This document shows positions 15,310-24,891 of a DNA stretch of 43,757 nt, in pieces. A model generated the notes under the pieces. The model was not told where the DNA came from and ran no database searches. It saw nothing but the letters and a program-made list of their open reading frames with translations. The position numbers and the translations under genes are program-made. The stretch lies in the NCBI GenBank assembly GCA_013151345.1, contig JAADIM010000043.1:1-43757 (forward strand), written 5' to 3'. The stretch is from Gammaproteobacteria bacterium (GTDB taxonomy: Bacteria > Pseudomonadota > Gammaproteobacteria > SG8-11). The first letter of the stretch is position 1, and every line of letters starts with the position of its first letter.

Positions 15310-15801
15310 TTAATGTAAATATTGGGACACCGGTTTCTGGATATCCTCCATCCATAAATTTTTTATCCATGACGATGTATCTTCCTGGTCAGGTTGGTTA
15401 AAAAGAACAAGTAAAACCACCCATTTCAAATGGTCGAGGCCAAATTCATCTGCTTCTAGTGCCATACAACGGTCAATGATTAATTCACGTGTGATCTCAT
15501 TTATTATGTCTATTTGTTCGAGAAGTAATAAATAACCACGACATTCTATGCCCAGCTTTTTCTGTTCCTGCTGATTAAAAAGACGGATAGATAGTTTATC
15601 GGGTATCGCATGCGGTAAGGTTTTCTCCTGTAATGAAACCAGGCTTTCCAGCCATACAAATGCCTTGTGAATTTCAGAGTTTAGAAAACCCGCTTGACGA
15701 AGTTTAACAGTCATTGATGCTTGATCTGTGTAAAACTCGGAATCATTTTTCGCAAAATTCTCAAACAGATACATAATTACTTCAAAAACATTTTCTTTCA
15801 T
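15310..15801 (-). CDS. smg: Smg family protein (DUF494)
   Basis: A 163-residue protein matching the Smg family along its length: N-terminal VFEVIMYLFENF, the central FLNSEIHKAFVWLESL, CRGYLLLLEQIDIINEITRELIIDR, and the end DHLKWVVLLVLFNQP. Gammaproteobacterial Smg is usually encoded beside dprA, as here (9-bp gap), but its biochemical role is unknown. Its place between dprA and nsrR implies cotranscription. Confidence 0.9.
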   Translation of the reverse strand: MKENVFEVIMYLFENFAKNDSEFYTDQASMTVKLRQAGFLNSEIHKAFVWLESLVSLQEKTLPHAIPDKLSIRLFNQQEQKKLGIECRGYLLLLEQIDIINEITRELIIDRCMALEADEFGLDHLKWVVLLVLFNQPDQEDTSSWIKNLWMEDIQKPVSQYLH

Positions 15802-15810
15802 GAGTCATGC

Positions 15811-17022
15811 CTATAATTTGTCCGATCTAATATAAAATCCGTTCGAAGAGGTAATCTTTCCCCGTAATTCTAATACCATTAGCAACGAAGATATAGATTC
15901 AACTGACATGCCAGTGCGTTGCACGATGCCATCAATGGATACTGGATCATATCCTACTTTATATAAAAATTCGCTTTGTTCAGGTTCTAGTTCTGGCTCT
16001 AATTGGGGCTCTAGTCGTGTGTCAGAGTTAGCGTCGAGTCGGGTATTTTTTTCACTTGATACATGGCCTTGACGTTTGGATAAATTAAATTGGCACAATG
16101 GTGCAAGCTCTTCAAGTATATCTTCCGTCGTTTCAACCAGTTTAGCGCCCTCTCGAATTAACTTGTGGCAGCCTTTAGATGCCGGGTTTTTTATGGAGCC
16201 CGGGATGGCGAAAACTTCACGCCCTTGGTCGGCTGCCATACGGGCGGTAATTAATGAGCCGCTTTTGAGCGTTGCTTCCACAACGACAGTACCAACAGAA
16301 AGCCCACTGATAATTCGATTTCTTTTTGGAAAATTAGCGGCAATGGGCGGGGTGCCCAATGCGTATTCTGAAACAAGCGCGCCAACGTCAGATATTCTAA
16401 CCGCGAGTGCGTGATGGCGTGCCGGGTACACTTTATCTAGCCCTGTGCCTGATACAGCGATTGTTGGGCTATTTGCAGAGAGTGCACCTTTGTGGCTCTC
16501 ACCATCTATACCCATTGCAAGTCCGCTGGTAATAATTAAACCGCTATTCGCTAACGTGTAAGCGAACTCGTACGCAGATTCTTTGCCAGAGTGTGACGGA
16601 TTGCGACTACCGACTATAGCTATTTGAGTCAGTTTCAATAAACCCGGGTCACCTTTTACATATAAGATGGGTGGCGGGTCAGCGATCTGTTTTAGTAATG
16701 GCGGGTAATTCGGGTCTAGTAATGTAAGAATATGATTGTTTGCTTCATTAGACCATTGCAATTCTTTTTCAACAAATCGCCAATCTGGATTCTTCAATTG
16801 GGCGAGAGTATTTTTTTTTAGTAAGGCGTTTTTTAATAAAGAATCTTTTAGAAAATGAGTTTCTGCGTTAGCATCTAATTTTTGTTTATAAGCACCTGTT
16901 TCGAAAAAACCGGATTCGAAAACATTACGTGGTGAACCAAACTGATCGACCAGTTTGTGGAAGGTGGCTGTGCCTATACCGGGTACTCGCTGAAGCGCTA
17001 ACCAATAAGCAGTATCGTCCAT
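15811..17022 (-). CDS. dprA: DNA processing protein DprA/Smf
   Basis: A 403-residue DprA, which binds incoming single-stranded DNA and loads RecA during natural transformation. The N-terminus has a helix-hairpin-helix-like LQRVPGIGTATFHKLVDQFG. The Rossmann core shows IAIVGSRNPSHSGKESA, TSGLAMGIDGESHKGAL, AVSGTGLDKVYPARH and FPKRNRIISGLS. A C-terminal winged helix (VSIDGIVQRTGMSVESISSLLMVLELRGKI) is present. Between them lies a low-complexity acidic linker with LEP repeats (LEPQLEPELEPEQ). It heads a dprA-smg-nsrR run. Competence cannot be concluded from this gene alone. Confidence 0.95.
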   Translation of the reverse strand: MDDTAYWLALQRVPGIGTATFHKLVDQFGSPRNVFESGFFETGAYKQKLDANAETHFLKDSLLKNALLKKNTLAQLKNPDWRFVEKELQWSNEANNHILTLLDPNYPPLLKQIADPPPILYVKGDPGLLKLTQIAIVGSRNPSHSGKESAYEFAYTLANSGLIITSGLAMGIDGESHKGALSANSPTIAVSGTGLDKVYPARHHALAVRISDVGALVSEYALGTPPIAANFPKRNRIISGLSVGTVVVEATLKSGSLITARMAADQGREVFAIPGSIKNPASKGCHKLIREGAKLVETTEDILEELAPLCQFNLSKRQGHVSSEKNTRLDANSDTRLEPQLEPELEPEQSEFLYKVGYDPVSIDGIVQRTGMSVESISSLLMVLELRGKITSSNGFYIRSDKL

Positions 17023-17140
17023 ACGTCCTTAGCCTGCATCTGCTGCGTATGTGTCTCACCCTGATGAAAAATACGCAATAGTCAAAGTTGATAGGCTAAA
17101 TGATACAGGTTTTTAAAAGATCAGTGAATCTCTATGCCTA

Positions 17141-17157
17141 AAACCACTAGGTGGTTT
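17141..17157 (-). terminator. Short hairpin after the LysM gene
   Basis: aaaccac (17141-17147) and gtggttt (17151-17157) form a perfect 7-bp stem with a 3-nt loop. Read on the minus strand it ends in TTTT. It lies between the LysM gene stop and the dprA start, so it may separate the two transcripts. It is A/T-rich at the base and therefore weak. Confidence 0.35.
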
Positions 17158-17195
17158 GTTATTTACCATGGTTGTAGTGTGGAATATTGGGCATT

Positions 17196-18302
17196 TTAAG
17201 GGTTTTTAACCGTATCACGGATGCTCAAGTCTCGCGCAGCTGACATAACTAGCGCATAGCTAACGCGATCAAAGGTACGGAATACCATTATAACGCCTGA
17301 TTTTGATTCAGGCAGTTGCACCGTGTCTCGTGGATCTGCCGAGACAACATCACGTATCACTTTACCGGAATGCAGCACTTGTAGTACATGCCCACGCTCC
17401 ATTCCATCAAACTCGCCGAGGTTAATGACAACCGTTTGAAATTGGCCTGCTCGGGCCAAGCCGTCAATTACTTCGATAATATTGCCTTCGACTGGTGTGT
17501 CAGGCGAATGCGGTATAAAAAATTGGTTAATATCGCTGTCTTGTTCAGGAAACAGCTTGTCACCTATTAGTCCTTCTCTGACGGAATCAATAATCGTCAA
17601 GGTCGCCGGGTCGCCGAATTGCCTGACTTGGGCGACACCGACATATAATGCTTCATGTCCGAGGATATCGTCATATCTTGCATCAGGGTTGCGGTAAACG
17701 CGGCCTGTCCTGTAAATTGAATAACGAATGTTTTTACCTCGAGGGATGCCTCGGGCGTAAATTTGATCGCCAGCGCCCGCAACCAGATGATTGCCCTGTG
17801 TGGATACTATGTAAGGTGAATTTTCTACCTCTCGTTGGCTGATGATACGCGGTTTTGATAAGAACGCTCTTATTGCATTAATCGGGATAGTGGGAATCGC
17901 TTTGCCCACTTTTTTCGTGCGCACTTTGGGTGATAATTTTATAGTCTTAGTTTCACCAGACTCACCACCTTTGAGAACCTTTAATACTGGTTTACCATCT
18001 TCGTAGGTGAGAACGATCACGTCGCCTGGATAAATTAGGTGAGGGTTTTCAATTTGCGGGTTAAATTCCCAGACGTCTGGCCAACGCCAAGGATCGGTTA
18101 AGAATTTAGCTGATATATCCCAAAGCGTATCGCCTTTGACAACAACATAACGTTCCGGGTGATTGGGCGCTAAATCAATAGTGTCAGCAAATACGGGAGT
18201 AAATAAAAAAACGGAGAGGCATAGCCCTAGACGTTTCTTGAAAAAAGCCCCTAAAAATGTGCGTTTCATCGTACGTTTTAACATTGATAGCCTCATAAAC
18301 AA
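17196..18302 (-). CDS. Exported LysM-domain protein
   Basis: Up to 368 residues; methionines at positions 1, 3, 7 and 12 are all possible starts. A basic N-terminus and hydrophobic LGLCLSVFLFTPVFA give a signal peptide cleaved after VFADT-like sequence. One LysM domain follows at about 50-100 (YVVVKGDTLWDISAKFL ... NPQIENPHLIYPGDVIVL) and should bind peptidoglycan in the periplasm. The remaining about 260 residues are beta-rich, with no catalytic motif I recognise. Gammaproteobacteria often carry this LysM gene divergent from def-fmt and next to dprA, as seen here. Confidence 0.88.
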   Translation of the reverse strand: MFMRLSMLKRTMKRTFLGAFFKKRLGLCLSVFLFTPVFADTIDLAPNHPERYVVVKGDTLWDISAKFLTDPWRWPDVWEFNPQIENPHLIYPGDVIVLTYEDGKPVLKVLKGGESGETKTIKLSPKVRTKKVGKAIPTIPINAIRAFLSKPRIISQREVENSPYIVSTQGNHLVAGAGDQIYARGIPRGKNIRYSIYRTGRVYRNPDARYDDILGHEALYVGVAQVRQFGDPATLTIIDSVREGLIGDKLFPEQDSDINQFFIPHSPDTPVEGNIIEVIDGLARAGQFQTVVINLGEFDGMERGHVLQVLHSGKVIRDVVSADPRDTVQLPESKSGVIMVFRTFDRVSYALVMSAARDLSIRDTVKNP

Positions 18303-18678
18303 TAGCTTGTTTAATCGAGTTTAGTTCAAACAAACCAATCGCTCTAGTCAAACTTTTTAAAATAGAATCACTTATCGCTGATAGGTGAGATTCCATAGAA
18401 GATAGTAAAATCGTCGCCGATAACTATCTTATAATTTCTGTGGTGGATGGTTTGTGTTTGTTTTTCGTCATTCTGCATCTGTATCGACAGTCTCAGGTAA
18501 CATTTGAGTCTTTTTATCGTAAAAGTGGAAACAAAACCATGAAAAGCTGGCCTAACACTTTAAATATTTATTATAATCAAAAAGTTACTACTGTTGGTGT
18601 AAATTAATCAAACTAACGTATTACTCAGACTAACAGACAATGTTATTAAGACTAAATTTCAAGATAATAAATTAGATT
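18303..18678. promoter_or_regulatory. Divergent promoter region, LysM gene / def-fmt operon
   Basis: A 376-bp non-coding stretch between divergent genes, so it should hold both promoters. A TATAAT hexamer lies at 18572-18577 on the plus strand, about 100 bp before def, but I see no convincing -35 partner. An imperfect inverted repeat, gaatcacttatc (18365-18376) with gataggtgagattc (18380-18393), lies near the LysM gene start and could be an operator or a 5'-UTR hairpin. Nothing else is recognisable. Confidence 0.4.
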
Positions 18679-19182
18679 ATGTCTATCCTGAATGTGTTGC
18701 ATTATCCAGACGAGCGCTTGCGTAGAGTGGCATTGGCAATAGAAAATGTGGACGACAACACCCGCAAGTTGATAGACGACATGTTTGAAACGATGTATGG
18801 TGCCCCCGGAATTGGTCTGGCTGCGGTGCAGGTCGATGTTCTTAAGCGATTAATTATTATAGATTTATCAGAAAATAAAGATCAACCTTTCTGTTTTATC
18901 AATCCTCAAATACTCAGCCGGGAAGGTAAGGAAAAGGTAGAAGAAGGGTGTTTGTCTGTACCCGGTATCTACGCAGATGTGACTCGCTCCAAATGGATCA
19001 AAATTCAGGCACTGGATCGTCAAGGCGATCCCTTTGAACAGGAGTTTGAAGGTTTGATGGCCATTTGTGTGCAACATGAGATTGATCATTTGGACGGAAA
19101 ATTATTCGTCGATTATTTGTCGGAAATGAAACGTGTTCGAATACGCAAAAAAATGGAAAAATTACGCCGCCAAACATTTTAA
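18679..19182 (+). CDS. def: Peptide deformylase
   Basis: A 167-residue deformylase that removes the formyl group from nascent N-termini. All three motifs are intact: GIGLAAVQ at about 44-51, EEGCLSVPG with metal ligand Cys91, and QHEIDHLDG with His133, Glu134 and His137. It is the first gene of a run with fmt and rsmB. The pairing with fmt is the usual arrangement for the formylation/deformylation cycle. The 79-bp gap before fmt contains no terminator I can see. Confidence 0.97.
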   Translation: MSILNVLHYPDERLRRVALAIENVDDNTRKLIDDMFETMYGAPGIGLAAVQVDVLKRLIIIDLSENKDQPFCFINPQILSREGKEKVEEGCLSVPGIYADVTRSKWIKIQALDRQGDPFEQEFEGLMAICVQHEIDHLDGKLFVDYLSEMKRVRIRKKMEKLRRQTF

Positions 19183-19261
19183 TTGACGTACTTTATATGA
19201 GTATACTTGCGTATTGTTCCCGTTTTTTCAGTTTTACTTGTAAAACAAAATTCATATAAAT

Positions 19262-20275
19262 ATGAGCAATCAGATAAAATCACCGTTGCGAGTTATTTTT
19301 GCCGGGACGCCAGAGTTTGCAACCGTCGCGCTGACTAGTTTGTTGCGATCAGGCTATGATATTTGCGCAGTTTATACACAGCCTGATAAGCCAGCGGGGC
19401 GAGGGCGAAAAATAACACCCAGCCCTGTCAAAAAAATCGCCAAGACTCACCAGCTTAAGGTATTACAGCCTGCCAGTTTGAAAAATGAAGACGCTCAAGA
19501 ATCCTTGCGATCTTTAAAACCGGACTTAATGGTAGTGGTCGCGTATGGATTGATTCTTCCTCCGGAAGTACTACAGATTCCGCAGTTTGGTTGTATAAAC
19601 ATTCATGCATCATTGTTGCCGCGCTGGCGCGGTGCTGCCCCTATTCAACGGGCAATTCTTGCTGGAGATACTGAAACAGGTATTTCAATTATGCAGATGG
19701 ATCAGGGCCTGGATACCGGCGACGTGCTGGCAGAAGCCCGTTGTCCAATTGAACCGACCGATACGTCATCTAGGTTGCACGATCGTTTGGCGATCTTGGG
19801 TGGAGAATTGTTGTTGTCCACCATGGATAATATTTTTTCGCGCAATACAATCGCAATAAAACAGGATGACCGTACGGCATGCTATGCCGCTAAAATTGAA
19901 AAATCAGAGGCCTTGATAGACTGGTCTCAATCGGCGCAACAGATATTTAATAAGGTGCGGGGGTTTAATCCTTGGCCCGTGGCTTTTACAAAAATCAAGT
20001 TACCGAATTCAGAAGTCCAGAACTTGAAAATCCGCGAGGCATCGTTGTTTACCGCCTCTTGTTCCGTGTCACAAACCCCAGGTATGGTCATAGCCAGTTC
20101 CAAGCAGGGAATAGATGTTGCAACCGGTGGTGGTGTTTTGCGATTACAATCAGTGCAGTTACCTGGTGGGCGGGTAATTTCCGCTGCGGATTTTATAAAC
20201 GCGCATAGTGAGGTCAATTGCGGATTTATGTTTGAGAAGGCCGAGTCTGAGAGTGATGTACATCAGGATGAATAG
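19262..20275 (+). CDS. fmt: Methionyl-tRNA formyltransferase
   Basis: A 337-residue Fmt, slightly longer than E. coli Fmt (315). It transfers formyl from 10-formyl-THF to Met-tRNAi. The N-terminal domain has [22 protein letters not shown] and the catalytic region [25 protein letters not shown] with Asn/His, then the [10 protein letters not shown] aspartate. The C-terminal OB-like domain begins around [21 protein letters not shown]. The extra C-terminal residues ([14 protein letters not shown]) are polar and lie outside the fold. It is followed 18 bp later by rsmB. Confidence 0.97.
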   Translation: MSNQIKSPLRVIFAGTPEFATVALTSLLRSGYDICAVYTQPDKPAGRGRKITPSPVKKIAKTHQLKVLQPASLKNEDAQESLRSLKPDLMVVVAYGLILPPEVLQIPQFGCINIHASLLPRWRGAAPIQRAILAGDTETGISIMQMDQGLDTGDVLAEARCPIEPTDTSSRLHDRLAILGGELLLSTMDNIFSRNTIAIKQDDRTACYAAKIEKSEALIDWSQSAQQIFNKVRGFNPWPVAFTKIKLPNSEVQNLKIREASLFTASCSVSQTPGMVIASSKQGIDVATGGGVLRLQSVQLPGGRVISAADFINAHSEVNCGFMFEKAESESDVHQDE

Positions 20276-20293
20276 TCCAGCCCTGTTACCATT

Positions 20294-21667
20294 ATGAATA
20301 CCAGAGCGGTTGCTGCGTTCGTTTTGCTTGATGTTGTAGTTAATGGCCAGTCTCTAACACGTGCCTTGTTAAAGGCCACAAGTAAGCTCAGTGACGTCAA
20401 AGACCAGGGCTTGTTGAAAGAAATATGCTACGGCACATTGCGATGGTATTTTCAATTGGATGCTATTGCTCGCCGGTTATTAAACAAGCCGTTAAAAGCT
20501 AAAGATCAAGATATCAGGCTTTTAATCCTTATTGGACTCTATCAATTGAATTATTTATCCATACCGGCGCATGCGGTATTATCGGAGACGGTTGAGGCGA
20601 CCAAAGATTTAAAAAAGGATTGGGCGAGAGGGTTTGTCAACGCGGTCTTAAGAAATTTTCAGCGTACTTTTCAACGCGACCCTCAGTGCAGTTTTCATCC
20701 TAACCCTCGGCCCAACAATGTGGATGAAACCAGCGAGTGGTTAGATCCGAACAATGTGGAGAATCATGCTCATCCTGACTGGTTAGTGAGAGAAATTAAA
20801 TCCGCTTGGCCGCAATCCTGGCAGGCTATTCTACAGGCGAATAATAGCCGTCCTCCTATGAGTATAAGAGTGAACGCGCTGAAGTATAATCGGGCTTCCT
20901 ATCTGAAAAAATTGTCAGAGCACGATTTAGAGGCGAGTGCGTTAGTTTATTCGCAGTATGGCATTACATTAAAAGAGCCATTGCTTGTCGATAGTATTCC
21001 TGAATTTAGAGGCGGCGCCGTATCTGTACAAGATGAAGCTGCGCAACTAGCCGCAGATTTATTGCAGGTTGATGCCGGTTTTCGGGTGCTGGATGCTTGT
21101 GCTGCGCCTGGTGGGAAGACATGTCATATTCTAGAGTGCACGCCCGATTTAAAAAAATTGATCGCGCTGGATATTGATGAATCGCGATTGGAACAAATTT
21201 CGGAGAATCTCGACCGGCTGCAATTAAATGATTTGCAATTAGCAATGCTTATACAAGGTGATGCATCTGATGCAGAAAACAAATGGTGGGACAGAAAACT
21301 ATTTGATCGTATTTTATTGGACGCGCCTTGTTCGGCAACCGGAGTAATTCGTCGTCATCCTGACATAAAAGTACTACGACGAGCAGAAGATATTGATAAT
21401 TTAGTCGCTGTTCAAGCAGCGATGTTGGCCGCGTTATGGCCGCTGCTCAAACCCGGTGGGAAATTACTCTATGCGACGTGCTCCGTATTACCGCAAGAGA
21501 ATCACAAACAATTACAATTATTTCTACATCAACATACTGATGCAAAAGAAGATTTAATAGACGCAGACTGGGGGCATCGACAAAACGTAGGTAGGCAGAT
21601 TTTACCCGGAGAAAACGCTATGGATGGGTTTTATTTCGCTCGCATTGAAAAAATAGCACTTAAATAG
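20294..21667 (+). CDS. rsmB: 16S rRNA (cytosine-967-C5)-methyltransferase RsmB
   Basis: A 457-residue RsmB (Sun/Fmu). The N-terminal NusB-like RNA-binding domain (about 1-150) contains LKEICYGTLRWYFQLD and GLYQLNYLSIPAHAVLSETV. The SAM domain shows VLDACAAPGGKTCHI, and the two cysteine motifs are DAPCSATGVIRRHPD and YATCSVLPQEN, the latter holding the catalytic Cys. Between the domains is a polar stretch with a duplicated NNVDE/NNVEN segment (about residues 140-155), longer than I expect for the family. It is the third gene of the def-fmt-rsmB run. Confidence 0.96.
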   Translation: MNTRAVAAFVLLDVVVNGQSLTRALLKATSKLSDVKDQGLLKEICYGTLRWYFQLDAIARRLLNKPLKAKDQDIRLLILIGLYQLNYLSIPAHAVLSETVEATKDLKKDWARGFVNAVLRNFQRTFQRDPQCSFHPNPRPNNVDETSEWLDPNNVENHAHPDWLVREIKSAWPQSWQAILQANNSRPPMSIRVNALKYNRASYLKKLSEHDLEASALVYSQYGITLKEPLLVDSIPEFRGGAVSVQDEAAQLAADLLQVDAGFRVLDACAAPGGKTCHILECTPDLKKLIALDIDESRLEQISENLDRLQLNDLQLAMLIQGDASDAENKWWDRKLFDRILLDAPCSATGVIRRHPDIKVLRRAEDIDNLVAVQAAMLAALWPLLKPGGKLLYATCSVLPQENHKQLQLFLHQHTDAKEDLIDADWGHRQNVGRQILPGENAMDGFYFARIEKIALK

Positions 21668-21700
21668 AGGTGTTTTGTTTTGGGTGAGTATAATATATAC

Positions 21701-22300
21701 ATGAATTTTAAAAAATATTTATCTGAACTATTTATTAGTGCCCGTTTGGTCATCTGTTTCAGTTTGGCGCTGTTTGTTTTTACCAGTGCGCATGCAGGTG
21801 AGTTTTTTGTTGTAAGTGCTCAAATGAATAAAGTGAATGATACTTATCATTTGTCTGCACAGCTAGGTTATGAATTAAGTACTGAGGTGAATGAAGCGTT
21901 ACAAAACGGAATCCCTGTAACGCTAAAACTCGAAGCAGTGATTGTATATAAACGTGATTTTTTGTGGGCGAAAAAGGTAACGAAAATGAAACAACGTTTT
22001 CGACTGCGTTATCACGCGCTTTCGGAACAATATTTGGTGAAAAATTTAAATTCAGGTGAGCAAGCGTATTATAAAGTACTGGATGATGCTTTATATAATC
22101 TGGAGCATGTTGTGGATCTACCCATTTTTGATGCTAAATTGCTTGATCCTGGGAAAAATTATGTTGCTCGAATACGTACTAGTGTTGATATAACGGAATT
22201 GCCTGTACCGCTACGATATTTTGCTTATTTTTCATCTGGCTGGAACTTGACTAGTGGCTGGTTTTCATGGGATTTTTTGACGCAGGGCATAGGTGTATGA
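21701..22300 (+). CDS. DUF4390 family exported protein
   Basis: About 199 residues from the ATG at 21701; a TTG at 21680 would add seven residues. A signal peptide (LVICFSLALFVFTSAHAG) is followed by a DUF4390-type domain with VTLKLEAVIVYKRDFLWAKKV, RFRLRYHALSEQYLVKNLNSGE and the C-terminal VPLRYFAYFSSGWNLTSGWFSWDF, a hallmark of this family. DUF4390 genes typically lie directly before ntrY-ntrX, as here. That suggests an envelope role linked to this sensor, but no activity is known. Confidence 0.85.
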   Translation: MNFKKYLSELFISARLVICFSLALFVFTSAHAGEFFVVSAQMNKVNDTYHLSAQLGYELSTEVNEALQNGIPVTLKLEAVIVYKRDFLWAKKVTKMKQRFRLRYHALSEQYLVKNLNSGEQAYYKVLDDALYNLEHVVDLPIFDAKLLDPGKNYVARIRTSVDITELPVPLRYFAYFSSGWNLTSGWFSWDFLTQGIGV

Positions 22301-22329
22301 AGTGGGGCTTCATTAATGGCGATAATTCA

Positions 22330-22356
22330 ATGGTAACTACAATGGTAACTATTTAA
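22330..22356 (+). promoter_or_regulatory. Tandem start-like repeats before ntrY; possible leader peptide
   Basis: The 12-bp unit atggtaactaca / atggtaactatt is repeated just before the ntrY start. It forms a tiny ORF, MVTTMVTI, whose TAA stop overlaps the ntrY ATG (taATG). This could couple translation, or the repeat may be a chance microduplication. No strong ribosome site is visible for either. Confidence 0.25.
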
Positions 22357-24689
22357 TGGTAAAGAACTCTCAGGCACAACCTACACCCGCAAAAGGGTTA
22401 CGGGCAGGAATAATACCTGCGCTGCTGGTGCTTGTATTGCTGATTGGTTCACTTGTGTTGATGAGTAACGCTACGCAGGATTCGGCGCAATTTGAAAAAC
22501 TTTACCCTACATTGTTTTCTCTTAATCTGCTTGTTTTATTAGTGCTTATCATTCTGATCGGCATGAACGTACAACGGGTAGTGCGCCAATACCGTAGTCA
22601 GGCTACTGGCTCAAGATTAACGGTACGATTAGTTGCAATATTTGTTGTCCTAGCGCTTGTACCTGTATCGGTTGTATATTATTTCTCGTTGCAGTTTCTG
22701 GAAAGAGGTATTGATAATTGGTTTGATGTCGAAATTGATCAGGCGCTGCAAGATTCGTTGGAGTTAAGTCAATCTGCATTAGGTTTGAGAATGAGAGAGC
22801 TGGTTAAGGAAACGGAATCTATTGCCGCCAGTTTGGTAGGCCTACCAAAAAGTATGGTTGTTTTTAGTTTAAATGATTTAATTAATGATAGTGGTGCGTC
22901 TGAATTGACCTTTATGAATTTGTCAGGACGTGTTATAGCGTCAAATGCGACCGATACAAAAAATATTGTTCCCAATAGGCCAAATGAAAGTATTCTGAAT
23001 CAATTAAAAAGCGGTCGGACATATGTTGGTCTTGATCCAATCAGTGAGACTGGCTTATATATTCGAGCAGTTGTCTCGGTGCTCAGTGTCAATCCCTTGC
23101 AAGAACCGCGGTTGCTACAAGCGCTCTATCCTGTTCCAGAAAGAATTAGCGAGTTGGCAAGCAATGTGCAATTGGCGTATGCGAAATATAAGGAGTTAAG
23201 TTATTTGCGCGCGCCCCTAAAGCGTAGCTTTACAGTAACCCTGTCTCTTATTTTATTATTAAGTGTTCTTATCGCAATATGGGCGGCGTTTTTGTTTGCG
23301 CAAAGATTGGTTGCGCCAATTAGAGTGCTGGCTATCGGAACACGTTCTGTTGCTGCGGGAAATTATGATAAGCGATTGCCATTATTGAGTAATGACGAGT
23401 TTGGGTCGTTAGTCGAATCGTTTAACGATATGACAGAAAATATTGCTTTGGCGCGTGATGAAGTAAAAGGAAGCCAACAACTAGCTGAAAACGAGCGCGC
23501 TTATCTAACCGCCGTGCTAGGAAGCTTATCCTCCGGTGTTTTAACACTGGACCAGGCTCATGTGTTAAGAATCGCTAATTTGGCTGCAAATAAGATATTA
23601 GGTATTGATTTTTCCAAGATGTTAAACGAGAAAATAGATAATGTTAAAAATAGCTATCCGCATTTAACGACTTTTATTAACGCATTGGATTTACATTTGA
23701 ATAATAAAAGTACTGAGTGGCGCGAAGAAATGACGCTGTTTGGTGCCGGCGGGCGTCAGGTATTGAGCTGTCGAGGGCAATCGTTTGTCGGCACGGGTCA
23801 ACTACAGGCTGGTTATGTCATTGTTTTTGATGATGTTACGGCTTTGATTCAGGTAGAGCGGGATGCCGCATGGGGTGAGGTAGCGCGACGCATGGCGCAT
23901 GAAATAAAGAATCCGTTGACGCCTATTCAATTGTCAGCAGAAAGATTAAGGCACAAGTGTTTAGACAAAATGGATGCGGAAAGTGCGAAAATATTGGAAC
24001 GTTCGACACATACGATCATACAGCAAGTATCTGCTATGAAAGAAATGGTCCAGGCGTTTTCTGAGTATGCCCGTATGCCCAAAATAGAGTTAGTGCCTCT
24101 AAACATTAATGACCTTGTAAATGAAGTGCTGGATTTGTACCGCGCGGGGGAAAGTAAGTCTCAAATTTATCTTAATCTGGATTCTAAATTACCGGTAATA
24201 GAAGCAGATGCTTCAAGATTAAGGCAGTTAGTTATTAATATAGTAAAAAATGCCTATGAAACAATGGCAGAGCCGTCTTCGCAAGGTGTTACACAGGGAG
24301 CAGGGCGAGATACTGCCGGACTTTCCACGGGTAACGCAGCGTGTACTCTACGCAAAACATCTCGCGAAAGAGGCGTCGGAGAAAACGCAATTATTGTGAA
24401 TACACGGCAAGTGCAGGAAGCGTCACGTTTGTTTATCGAGTTAAGTGTACAGGATTCAGGTACTGGTATCCCTGAAGATATGCTAAATCATCTTTTTGAG
24501 CCCTACGTAACAACAAAGCCACGAGGCACCGGGCTCGGATTAGCAATTGTTAAAAAAATAGTAGAAGAACATGGCGGTGTGGTTTGGGCGGAGAATATCA
24601 GAGGGGGGGGCGCGGCCGTAATAATTCGGCTACCAGTATCAAATACAGTGGTTGAAATTAACGGAAATATCAAGCAATCTATGAAATAG
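22356..24689 (+). CDS. ntrY: NtrY-like membrane sensor histidine kinase
   Basis: A 777-residue NtrY-type kinase. Hydrophobic segments near the N-terminus (about 21-41, 50-70, 90-112) and at about 290-313 bracket a periplasmic region. HAMP (APIRVLAIGTRSVAAGNYDKRLP), a PAS domain with FDDVT, HisKA with His515 in MAHEIKNPLTPIQLSAERLR, and a HATPase domain with Asn632 (NIVKNAYETM), DSGTGIP (Asp700) and GTGLGLAIVKKI follow. About 67 residues separate the N box and G1 box, more than usual, because of a Gly/Ser/Thr/Arg-rich insertion. The NtrX partner is downstream after about 200 bp. Nitrogen or envelope/redox signalling is possible. Confidence 0.92.
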   Translation: MVKNSQAQPTPAKGLRAGIIPALLVLVLLIGSLVLMSNATQDSAQFEKLYPTLFSLNLLVLLVLIILIGMNVQRVVRQYRSQATGSRLTVRLVAIFVVLALVPVSVVYYFSLQFLERGIDNWFDVEIDQALQDSLELSQSALGLRMRELVKETESIAASLVGLPKSMVVFSLNDLINDSGASELTFMNLSGRVIASNATDTKNIVPNRPNESILNQLKSGRTYVGLDPISETGLYIRAVVSVLSVNPLQEPRLLQALYPVPERISELASNVQLAYAKYKELSYLRAPLKRSFTVTLSLILLLSVLIAIWAAFLFAQRLVAPIRVLAIGTRSVAAGNYDKRLPLLSNDEFGSLVESFNDMTENIALARDEVKGSQQLAENERAYLTAVLGSLSSGVLTLDQAHVLRIANLAANKILGIDFSKMLNEKIDNVKNSYPHLTTFINALDLHLNNKSTEWREEMTLFGAGGRQVLSCRGQSFVGTGQLQAGYVIVFDDVTALIQVERDAAWGEVARRMAHEIKNPLTPIQLSAERLRHKCLDKMDAESAKILERSTHTIIQQVSAMKEMVQAFSEYARMPKIELVPLNINDLVNEVLDLYRAGESKSQIYLNLDSKLPVIEADASRLRQLVINIVKNAYETMAEPSSQGVTQGAGRDTAGLSTGNAACTLRKTSRERGVGENAIIVNTRQVQEASRLFIELSVQDSGTGIPEDMLNHLFEPYVTTKPRGTGLGLAIVKKIVEEHGGVVWAENIRGGGAAVIIRLPVSNTVVEINGNIKQSMK

Positions 24690-24825
24690 TTTATAATATT
24701 CTGATATAGTGTGAATTTATACATAGGTTAATAGGTTCTTAGGTTTCATAAAATAAGCTCTAGAAGACCCTGTTCAGGAAATAAATGTTTCGGGGGGAGG
24801 CATAGCCAGGGAAGACAGAAATTAA

Positions 24826-24879
24826 GACATTTAGTTGAGACATTTAGTTGAGACATTTTAGTTGAGACATTTTAGTTAA
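24826..24879. repeat. 13/14-bp tandem repeat upstream of ntrX
   Basis: Four units of gacatt(t)tagttga lie at 24826-24838, 24839-24851, 24852-24865 and 24866-24879, the last degenerate. They end 12 bp before the GTG start of ntrX, directly abutting its ribosome site (ggaag). Changes in copy number would alter the 5' leader. Confidence 0.88.
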
Positions 24880-24891
24880 GGAAGCGAAAAG

